Shown: piece by piece, positions 12,161 to 23,000 of the stretch
Layout of the letters: every line of letters begins with the position of its first letter
Numbering within the stretch: the first letter of the stretch is position 1
From: Paralvinella palmiformis
Lineage: Eukaryota; Annelida; Polychaeta; Terebellida; Alvinellidae
Length of the DNA: 64,000 bases
Reading direction: 5' to 3'
NCBI GenBank assembly: GCA_025642065.1
Contig: JAODUP010001297.1
Coordinates: forward strand, 1 to 64,000
Made by a program: the position numbers and the translations under genes
The notes under the pieces: model-generated
What the model saw: only the letters and a program-made list of their open reading frames with translations
What the model was told of the DNA's origin: nothing
Databases searched by the model: none

Positions 12161-12206
<46 letters not shown>

Positions 12207-12221
12207 TTGTGTGTGTGTGTA
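12160..12221. repeat. TA then GT microsatellite
   Basis: About 14 TA units passing directly into about 16 GT units with one TT slip, immediately next to the following SINE. Confidence 0.9.
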
Positions 12222-12396
12222 AATGTTGATGTTTACGGCCACTTTTATGCACATGGTAGACTAAATGAGCCAAGCGGCCTTAAAAGCTAATGAGGCGAAG
12301 TGAAAGATACACCCTTCAGATATAGCCCGGCTGAGTTTTGAACTCAGGTGCTATATATCTGTGCCCAACCACGCTACCACTTAGGCCATGGAGGCG
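12221..12396 (-). repeat. tRNA-derived SINE family A
   Basis: Full-length reverse copy: TTGATGTTTACGGCCACTTT at the left, tRNA-like head with CTACCACTTAGGCCATGGAG at the right. Confidence 0.8.
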
Positions 12397-12535
12397 TTCC
12401 GTGTATCTGTGCGTGCGTGCGTGCGTGCTATTATTAACAATATTCCTAACATTCATCATTATGAGACTGTTCCAGGCAGGACACTTAACGAAAAGATGCG
12501 TAAGGAAGTGTATCATTATGGCACGGTAATCTAAA

Positions 12536-12536
<1 letters not shown>

Positions 12537-12568
<32 letters not shown>
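12537..12568. repeat. TA microsatellite
   Basis: About 15 uninterrupted TA units. Confidence 0.9.
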
Positions 12569-12570
<2 letters not shown>

Positions 12571-14190
12571 ATAGCATAAATGGTATTGAGCTTTTAAATT
12601 TATTTACATTCTATTTCTTTCGTCCTATTTCTCTAGCATTTATATTTCTGACAATGTTTTTTTTTTAAATTCCGTTTCCCAGAACTCAATCTATATTATG
12701 CATAAAACATTCTATTATTTTAACTACTACTCACTCTATATGAGACCAAAATAGATAATGCTAGCTATCTACTTTTATTTAAAAAAAAGTGTATTCGTCC
12801 TATTGGAGCCTCTTTGTAATAAGGTAATCATTTCGCTCAGTTCAAAGCATATATTTCAGTCATACATTTTATAAATGACACTTCATTGGTTTATAATTGC
12901 TGATACATAAAATGTATTTTAAAGACGGGGATTTTGGTAGCAATCATCGAGTTTGTCACTGTAGTTTCGAGCGTTTAGCAACAACGTACAGTTTAATGGA
13001 CAATCAATCAGATAAAGTTTCTGTAATTCACGCGAAATAAACACATACGTTAGTGGTTTATCCGATCACTTTGCAGCTTCGTTCGTTGTACGTCTGCCTA
13101 ATTGACGGACATACCTATATTCACAGACATGTGTACACTCGTTCGATGTACGATGACAGGTTAGGAAAATTAGATTACATATTTTTTACCTTATTTGGTC
13201 AATTTCTCAAACACACGAATAAATAGGTATAACGGATTTCATCTGGGGATGTTTGCCACTCTAACAGGTAGTTTGCCACGCTGTTGCAGGTAAATGGACG
13301 GGAAAAGATTTGTTGGCACCAATTAGATGATCCGGGCACGACGTTTATTTTGATATAGATGTAGAAGAATATAGCCGGGTTATTCTCTAGTCTTGTTTTT
13401 AATTAAATTAAATTTAATTTTTGACTAAACCAAGCTGCCCGTCATCAATGTTCCTGGTTCGACTAATAACTACCCGCGAACCATAAAATGCAATAATATG
13501 TTGTTAATGAAACATTAATAATATATAGGGTTTAATATATGTTAAGTCCCCAGTAGAGACGAGTCAGGTCGTCATTTCTACACTATTTAAATACCATCAA
13601 CTGACCTCGACTTAATACGGCAAATGGTACAGCACTGTTAGCAGCTTTACTGGTTAAATGACACCAACCAACCCCGAATGAAATAGTGATATAATGGCAA
13701 GATAAATTAACTTGGACGTTTGTTAGACGACTAAGACGCATTAGCGAGTCTGATAGTCGTGAAAACGTCTCGTGCGGTCACCACGATGATGATGATGGTA
13801 ATCAGTAGAATGAGTAAAATATCCCCAGGTATGTCAGCGCTTCGGGAGACGTACGTCGAACGAGACTGCAAACGACATGTCTATGCTTAGCTAGAGACTA
13901 TTATAAAAAACAATCAACCGATTCGATTGTCTTTCAAAATCTCACACACAGAAGACGACGTTCTAGAAAGCTACATTCCTTGTTGTTAATTCCTTGTTAA
14001 ACGAAGTACTGTTTCTTCCGGTGTATTACAATTCTTCGAGTAATGGGCGCAGCCTTGCTTTTGTTATGAGGGGATGACATCTCATCACTCATAGTGAATC
14101 GTGACCAGTTCGGTTTTGTGCAACGTTTAGAACTCAGATATGAATATCGGTCCTTTTTGGTGTATTATCAGTGGTTAGCTATAATTTCGC
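12569..14190. other. AT-rich gene-free stretch
   Basis: No coding signal, element end or tandem repeat found on either strand. Confidence 0.5.
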
Positions 14191-14194
14191 TGCT

Positions 14195-14233
<39 letters not shown>

Positions 14234-14267
14234 GATAGAGAGAGTGAGTGAGTGAGTGAGTGTGTGT
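14195..14267. repeat. GA / GAGT microsatellite
   Basis: About 14 AG units followed by GAGC and GAGT tetranucleotide units. Confidence 0.9.
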
Positions 14268-14389
14268 TTCAAATTACACTCTTGGTCACTAGTTTACCTT
14301 AGTACTTGTTCTAAGTCAACCAATGAATAAATGTCGTGGTGTATAACATCTGTATATAGTTTTTGTGGATATAGGGTATGTACATTGGT

Positions 14390-14390
<1 letters not shown>

Positions 14391-14485
<95 letters not shown>
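14391..14485. repeat. CA microsatellite
   Basis: About 47 AC units with a single CC interruption near 14436. Open frames across it are artefacts. Confidence 0.95.
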
Positions 14486-14487
<2 letters not shown>

Positions 14488-14520
14488 ATAACAATAAAAA
14501 AATTTCTTCATAAATTCATA

Positions 14521-14712
14521 TCCCTTGATGGCCTAACTGACAGGGCGGTTGGCTATAGAACTATAGCACCTGGTTTCGAACCCCGACCGGGCTATCTCAC
14601 TAGGGTGTTAGATCTTTCACTTTGCCTCATTACGTTTGGAGGTCGCTCGACCCATTTAGCCTACCTTGAGCACAAATGTGGCTATACAACATCAATATTT
14701 ACATTTTTACAT
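14521..14712 (+). repeat. tRNA-derived SINE family A
   Basis: Forward copy: tRNA-like head with GATGGCCTAACTGACAGGG (A-box) and GGTTTCGAACCCC (B-box region), then TTTCACTTTGCCTCATTACG, GTCGCTCGACCCATTTAGCC and a tail entering ATTTTTACAT. Confidence 0.8.
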
Positions 14713-15288
14713 ATAATCCGACAATAAATTAATTACTCTTCAAACGGTATAATAGCTTTGTGAAGAAAACCAGCAGCTAGCTGTCATTTGTAATTATTTC
14801 ATGAAACTGGAGGCAGCTAATTATGTAAAATTATTTTGTAGGCACACGCTCACGTGACCCTTATCAGTACGACGTGCGCAGAAATGTGCATGTACCATTC
14901 GCATTGTCCACACCAGTTCCGGTAGTCATACTTCAACAAATGTCAACAGGAGAAGAAAACTCGTGCCGGGGGTCACTTCCGATGATGTCAGATGGCATCG
15001 CATTTCGTAGTGAAGTTACAGCGGACAGCGTCTTAGCAAGATTAGCCAAAATTGGGAACATTAAGTAAAATTATGTTATCCTACTCCCCGTATTTCATTG
15101 TGGAGACTCCGGTGTTTTCGGAAGTGCGCGTTTTATGCATTACCTACATATTAATGGTGGCACTTCTACTAAGGAGCCATATACTAGCCCCGTAGACGTC
15201 AAATATATGTGACGACGGGATAATAATGTGTTAAGGATTACAAATGGTGTAAATAGGAAGAGTAAATCAGAGGTGTAACCTTTTAGTG

Positions 15289-15371
15289 TACTACTATTAC
15301 TACTACTACTTGTACTACTAGTACTACTACCTCTACTACACTACTACTACTTCTACTACTATTACTAGTAC
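15289..15371. repeat. TAC trinucleotide tract
   Basis: Imperfect CTA/TAC units over about 80 bases, directly before repeat P copy B. Confidence 0.85.
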
Positions 15372-15390
15372 TTTCTCTTTGTCTCTCTCA

Positions 15391-16335
15391 AAATGTTAGT
15401 GTTGTAATATATATTCAAATCAATTTCAATCAGAGATATATTTAATGTTTTGCTAGCAATAAAGTTACAGTGGTTTTAAAATTTGCTTTGCTAGAATCTC
15501 ACTTAGCCGAAACTTTAGTCGAGAATCTTCGGAATAGTTCGGAATGTGACGTCATCTTTGCCAAACAAGGACCCCAAACATTCCACCTTTGCCTTGTTTA
15601 ACCCGTTTTATATGTTCCATATTGTCTTTATTAAACATATAAAATGGTGTATTTTGTTACATACAATTGTGCAAAGAAACATACATCAAATACCAATGAT
15701 TATATCCGACTTGTAAGTGTCGTCAAAACTCCCCGAAATTACAAAAATGGCTAAAAAGACACACCGAGGGCGGCACATCCCTGTATAGATTAGCATAGGC
15801 CACTTATTGGAGAGCCCCATGCATCCTCCGGGCCCCTGTGTACAGACAAATACCACTTTATTTTAAATGAAGTTATGCGATAACAAGAGGGAAAATACTC
15901 GCATTCAGGCCCAGTGTGTTTACTTAACAGTTAAACTTAAAATAAAATACAAAACAAATACACACCAATCCAACTCTTGTTGTGTATGCACTTGCTGCAG
16001 CTAATTCCTCACATTTAATACTGCCTGTGACATTTTTCGCATGAGAATGTCAAAACCTTCGTCTGAATCTGAACGCTTGTTAACAAAGCTCTGGGACAAA
16101 GTGATATTTGACAAAGATGACGGCACACAATTACCCTAGCGAGTGTAGTACATACTAGCAATGGGTCGTGAAAGTTCGAAAATTAAGGATTTGGGGATCA
16201 TTTTAATGGAAATATGATGGCTGGTGGTTAGAATTGTTTTTGGTGTGGTAGTGCATCTGATAGGAAATAAAATAATTGTTTGTTACGTTATATTTACTTC
16301 GAAATGTGAAATTTCTGTTCCTGTTACCTTATAGC
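15391..16335 (+). repeat. Dispersed repeat P, copy B (uninterrupted)
   Basis: Colinear with 8453-10560 but without its inserted element and its 45-bp sequence. The place matching the insertion reads CTAATTCCTCACATTTAATA. After TATAAAATGG the frame reads MVYFVTYNCAKKHTSNTNDY and runs to a stop about 37 codons in. It could be the decayed start of a transposase-like protein; this is not secure. Confidence 0.75.
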
Positions 16336-16367
16336 ACGTTATGTAAACATACACTATATATATATAG

Positions 16368-16405
<38 letters not shown>

Positions 16406-16960
16406 TTACTTTTCCAGTGACATCACACCATTTTGTCTTCGGCATTATATAACCAGGACAGGTAAAAGAAGAAAAGAAGACAGCTGAAACGACTTACGTC
16501 ATCAAATTATTCCTGCGCAGTTCATGCTTTTTACCCTAAGTTAACACGTTTAGAACAGCTGCTTGGAAAGTCCTACGTAGAACAAGACAGCTGATTACAC
16601 GATTCCGTTGGCTTATAATATAGCGCAATTAGAGTCTGAAGAGACGGCAGCTGTTACCGGACTCTATTTCGCTGTCATCTTGTGTTTCTGGTTGCGTATG
16701 TATTACTAGGCTAGCTAGCGTCACCCAAAGGAATGAGTAACAACAACAATTGATAATGTAGGCCACCTTTTCGGCGAGTATGGAACATACCCGGGGACGC
16801 GCACCAATCAAAAACGTTTTACTCCGCCGTCGACCGAACCAGGGTTGGCTATGACGAACAGAAGCGGGCGACATCATAGCAACATCGGAATATCTGTGGT
16901 TGATGCGGAGTTGTTGCTGCACATTCAGAAAACACGAAAAGGGATACATCTTTGTTGATA
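16336..16960 (+). promoter_or_regulatory. Upstream region / 5' UTR of the receptor gene
   Basis: It contains a TA tract (16355-16402) and then mixed-composition sequence up to the start codon. An in-frame TGA at 16901 lies upstream of the ATG with no other in-frame ATG between, which supports the chosen start. No convincing TATA element was seen; the transcription start is unknown. Confidence 0.4.
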
Positions 16961-17040
16961 ATGGAGCTATCGTGTCCGTGGAATATCGCGACCGGGTTGG
17001 GTGTTGCTGTTGTGTTCCTTCTGGCGGATACTTGTCGGTG
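16961..17040 (+). CDS. Receptor exon 1: start codon and signal peptide
   Basis: ATG in a good context (A at -3, G at +4). 26 codons plus two bases: charged/polar start, hydrophobic core ([14 protein letters not shown]), then Asp-Thr-Cys-Arg. Donor GTAAGT at 17041. The two leftover bases (TG) join the C of exon 2 to make Cys27. Assignment rests on frame, donor, hydrophobic profile and the seamless join, because signal peptides are not conserved in sequence. Confidence 0.8.
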
Positions 17041-20000
17041 GTAAGTATTAGCTATGGTACGTGATGTGTATACATCTCACCAGGTGGCGTTACTATTCTA
17101 ACAGCTTGGGACGGCTCGTTTTACCTGGGCGGCTGATATTATTTACCGGATTTTGTCAAGTAGTTTCAGAAGCCTGACGTCATCTTTTGCATTTTACACT
17201 ATACTATGGCATAATGGGATTATCCTCCATTTTGCCGATACTTTATTTGGTCATCACTCACTCACTCACTCACTCACTCGCTCGCTCGCTTGCTCGTTCC
17301 CTTACTGACTGACTGACTGACTGACTGACTCACTGGTTCAAGGAATCCCTATTCAATGATCCTTTAATTTAATTTATGTTAGTTTATTGACCTTTATAAC
17401 GTTATATTAGTAATCTCGACGAGTGTGTGTATATACGTGTATGTGATTATGCGTGTGTATATGTGTGTGTAAGTATGCACGCGCGTGTGTATCATAGAGC
17501 CTGCATGGGTTGGAAAGCTTAACCACACCCGACCCAAACCCACCAATCTCAACCCGAACCCAACCCTTACTAATACTAAAAACGATATTGAAGACGTGCC
17601 TAACCCAACCCGGAATAATGGAGTCCGACACCGAAACATACAAACACCCTGTTATTAAGATAATTTATGGAAAAACGAACTCAACTTTTCCATTGTAACT
17701 TATTCACATTTTTATATCAAAACCCTATAGTATCCTATAGTGACTATTTAGTATGATACATAGGTGTGCGATCATTTCGGGACAAGACCAAATCAGGACA
17801 AGACCGAATCGGGACAAGACCAAATAGGTCATAACCGAATCGTGACGAGACCAAATGGGGATTACTATTATAATGACCACATCAAACAATGTTGATATGC
17901 GAGCAAACATGTAAGTTAGGTAACTTTCTATACTAAATAATGTTTCATGGGTTTTAACACCTCCAGATAATAGATTACAGGTATGTTACCTTTTATGCCA
18001 CATTTGATGTGACACCACTTCGGGAAACCATCTTATTCCAGGGCTTTGCTATTTCTACGCACTCCCCTTGTACGTATAAGACACGGGTTACTCACCTTAT
18101 AATTTTCCCCACAATGTGAATACCTTGTACTTGTTGAAGTTTGGGGTAGTGAAATCTGAAGCTGTGTTTATATAGCTTGAATACACGATTTACTCTGTTT
18201 AGTTAGCGTATATCTAATTTAAACTATTTGATAATCGATACAAGCAAGCATATCCAATCAGTAATTGCCCAAGTTGTCTTTTAAGAAACCCAGATAAAGC
18301 GTTGCGATCAATTCAAACACAAGTACATCTAATTACGGATTACATTTACTGGCGATTATAGCTAATTCATTAGTAGGATTGTTTTATCATGTATGTTATG
18401 TTTCTTCATTTATGGAGGTGTTAAAATTCACGAAAAAGTTACATAACGCACATGTTTGCTCGTATATCAACATTGTTTTGTGTGGTAAATATAATAGTAG
18501 TCGTAATTTGGTCTTTTCCCGATTCAATCTTGTCCCGATTGGGTCTGGTCCCGATTCGTTCTTCTCCCGAAATGAGCTGTATTCAATGGACAGCACTATT
18601 CATGAATAGGACGTCATTTACGCTAGACGATTTCAAAGTGGATCTCCCAGCAGATACAACATGACCAGGCAGGGTGAAGTTTCGCCCACTAGCAGCACTT
18701 GTGGGCACGACGCAGAGGACGTTCCTTGCAATAAATGAGAGTGATGGATATTAATTTGCGTGTGCCTTCCACCACCATAGTACACAAGAACAGTGTTTTA
18801 CTACATCCTGACACTTCTGCCGTTCAAGTGCTGAAGTGCCAATAATACTTGAATAGGCAAGTGCTTGATGGCAAGATTTACATGCATAAAATTCCAGTTA
18901 AGTGCCTTACGGTCTACCACAACTCCAAATTATTTCTAAACATCAGACTTTCCCTTACTACAAAACCTAATTCTATATCTTCCACGCTCCAAATTTGATG
19001 TAACCGAGCTAACCGTAAGCTTGGAAGCAGCCATGTTTATCAGTAGCAATAGTTGAAATAAAATCACGTCTATTAGAATACAATAAATGTCTTCAGTAAC
19101 CTTATCCAACCAATAACACTTATAATAAACAGATCATTCGACACCGGCATAGTACCGAAATGAAATGAAAGTAGCAAAGGTTATTCCAATTTATAAATCA
19201 TCAGATCCAAGTCTCTTGAATAATTATAGACCAGTAAGTCTTTTTACTGCTTTCTCTAAATTGATCGAAAATTTTATGTTTAATAAGTTAATCTCATTTT
19301 TGAATTCTAACAATACTCTATTTAAACATCAATATGGATTTCTTATGGTGCACGTGGAATGGCGAATCAATGGTTTCAAAGTTACTTGTCTGAAAGATCT
19401 CAATTTGTTGAATTAGAAAAAGTACATACCAAGGCTCTATTCTTGGACCATTATTATACCTAATCTATGTAAATGACATATACAATTCATGTAATAGAAA
19501 TCTTGTATCATTTGCTGATGATACCACTCTATTTATATCGCACTATGATGTGCATCAATTATTTTCTAATGCAAACTTGCAGATTAACAATCTTTTTAGA
19601 TGGTTTTGCGCTAACAAACTGTCATTAAATGTAAAGAAAACTAAATTTATTGTCATCAAGCCTAATCACAGACATTGTGATTTAACAGGACTTAATATAT
19701 ACATTGACAATACAATGTTGAAAAGAATAAGTATCGATTGTGAAGAAAAATCTGCTAAATGTTTGGGGATTCACATTGACGAACATCTTAAGTGGAAATA
19801 CCACATCTCTCATGTTAACACAAAAACGTCGAGATCACTATTTTTATCAAGCAAATGAAGAACTTCTTACCTAGGGATAGCCTGCAAACATTGCATTTTG
19901 CATTAGTACACCCCCACTATACCTATGGCATACTAACGTGGGAAAATGCTAATAAAACAGCTTATACGGCTTGTATTATGTCCGACAAGACAAGCGGATA

Positions 20001-23000
20001 TGATACACATTACTAGATGTCCTTTGCAATTCACAAGAAGGCTACCTCTATATGCATTTCCAGAAATATGATCTCAAAGGAATGTTGACAATTTATCTCG
20101 TTCTCAATTTATATACCAAATTAAAGACACATACTTAAATAACTACCAAAGCCAAGCCCGATGTACGAATGTACGATGCTTAGATTGTTACCATATATTA
20201 TCATGTTTGATAAGATAAATGGTTAATATTAATGATAACTCTTACATTTCTATTTTACAATAAAGGTGTATCATGTCCTGTTTGTTTTTGTGAACTCTAA
20301 CCGAAACTTGTTATGATTTTGTTCTTCATTACTATCAATTTCTCAGTCCAGCCTCTTTCTCACTATTATGATGATTTCCGACTGTCACACACACAGAGCT
20401 GTCCATCATCATCATCCGGGGCCAGTGGGACGACATCAATTACGCTACACTGGTCCCCCAGTTTACATTCTCTTGGGGTTTTATTATTATTGTGTTACAT
20501 TTAATGCTATATATGTATATACATGTAAATTGGAAATAAATTCATTTGTCATTCATTTGTCATTTGTCAACACAATATCTACTAATATCCAATAGTAACA
20601 AATGTCCCGCAACACGAAAGAAGGCGACCACTTGTTGAAATTTGGAGTAGAGACCCCTGGCTGTAGCATATTGACTTAATGTTACTCGTATCTTATATAA
20701 CAAGATATGTGTTGCCTGATAGCACTTGAACGCAACAATCAGGAGTACACGTAAATATGTATAAGCAGGTAAACTACTTACTAATTAGCACAGCTATACT
20801 AACGCAGCACCTCCCTGTAAAGAGGCCCAGACACTAACTACCTACTGCTACAAGTATTATAACAAATTCCTTTTGAACTGTTCAACCTGAAGATGGATTG
20901 TTAGCTGTATAAACACATACTAGACCGAATCTGTGAGCTTTAGATTAGGAGAAATTCGACGGACAGCCTTGGTGTGGTTGGTTACGTGTTGCTTTTGATC
21001 CTTTGTTAATCCCAACTATCACTTTATTTTATCTATCGCTGCCAACACCGTCATGATCGCCACCGAATGACCCTGACAGCTTGTCAATCAATTCAGAGAT
21101 TACCAGAAACCCATATATTTTCAAGCAACCCATACCTAACCAAACCCACAATACTACGACCCAAACCTAACCCAACCCACAATACTAAAGGGTAATGTCA
21201 CGGAGATTCACGAATTTTGCATACAACATCTGGACAAGTCTCCACGGGATCGAATACAGAGCAGCAATTTTTCACGCCGAGACACATCTCCGCTGTCCCT
21301 AAGTCTCCGCGTAACAAAACCCCAAAAGACCCATAACTTAAAGTCGTCTTCCCTGAGTACTGGTAATAAATCCAAAGAGGGAGTGCGGCGATGATGAAGA
21401 TGTCTGACGACCATAACTAGCGTTATCAGCAAGATACTTCCACGTGTTAACAAACGAGAGTTTGTCACTAATGTTAATGTTTAGCAATAAACACCAACCT
21501 TGTCCCAGATACCTCGGCATCATCGAACATTCGTGCCGATAATAAAAGTGATAATGGCGGTACAATGATACCATCACAAATAGCAAGAGATGGCTTCAGT
21601 GATTTCGGGACATTTAGCCAACGGATATTTAGCCAACAGACACTTAGCCAATGGACATTTAGCCAATGGACACTTAGCCAACGGACATTTAGCCATTATT
21701 TGCAGGGGGGATATTTCGCCAACATTCAAACATTTAGGTTATGTTTATGTGAGCTTTCACCATAAATATAGTTGTTTCAATAAATACAAAACACAGTGTA
21801 TATAATGTTATTTTTGTAATTCATTGTACGAATGTAACAAACACAAAGTGATGTCTCATATTCTAAAATTTGCAAACATGGATGTTACATATAGTCCACA
21901 GCTCTTATATTCAATCGTCAGAGTGTATGTAATTGTATTTTATTCAATTCATTTTACGAATATAATGATCACAAAGTAATGTCTCATACTCTAAAATTTG
22001 CAAACCCAATGATTGCATGTAATAAATTCTTTATTTTTGACATGTTGTCCATAGGTATACATAGTCAATATACCTATTATTAAGTCTACATCGTATAATT
22101 TTAATATATTTGTTTGAATTTTCTATATTGTTTCGATGTTATATATTTTTTAGCTGGGCCCCAAGTATAAATATATTTTATAGTCCACAACTATTTATAA
22201 TTAATCATCATTCTCGTCGTTCACATGCTTCCAGTGTATGTTATGACCCATTCCACGTAGTAGTTCCGGGATTTCCTCCCTGCTCCTGCACGATATTCGC
22301 ACAGTTTACGCAGACGGTTCTCTGGAGATGTGAGTGCAAACCACTGCATCTTCTTTCTTCAAGGAATCTATCATGGCCCACACGGAGGGATGCTGATAGC
22401 CAACCAAATAAGTAAAGCGATTGTTCCAGACCTCGCACTGGTTATTTGTTCTTGGTTCACCGTCCAGAGTGGTCTGGTGAACAATCCACAGGACAGGTGG
22501 GTGCCGAGGTGGAACTCTCCTCATACGAACAATGGCTTCTCCATCTAGACCATCTCGTAGAACACCTGCATCCTTTATCTTTCTCTAGATTGCTTGCGTC
22601 AAATGGTAAAACCACCCCCTGACTTGGACATCATTGCCCAGGGTTGCTTCAATGGCACTGATTACAGCCTGATCAAGAGATGTAGACATAACACCCTTGC
22701 AACCATTGTTAAGTTTATCACGCTGCCATCTAATTTTGTTTTTGGAAGTTATCTGCTTGATGTACATCAAACAGCCCATACAAACTTTCTGCTTCCTTCG
22801 GTTAGTAGTTAATAATCTCTATGGTTGAACTTGGTTGAAATTAATTTCTGATATTGGGTGACCATTTTTATCCACTTAGCCCGTGGAAACCATGCGTTCC
22901 CGTTGAATGAAATTAAGTGTCACTGGGGATGATCTAGATCATGTGTCTGGTCATTTTGAAGGTATGTCAGGCAAAAACACTGCAAATGAAGTCGAATCGA

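Noticed and set aside
14294..14513. Cys-Val and Thr-His repeat proteins over the CA tract
   Set aside because: Pure translation of a dinucleotide microsatellite; the same holds for frames at 29036-29573, 34569-34802 and 38744-39093.
17520..17610. Possible interstitial telomere repeat (CCTAACCC-like), also at 21122-21190
   Set aside because: Units are irregular ACCCAAACC and CTAACC mixtures, not TTAGGG arrays; no run of perfect units.
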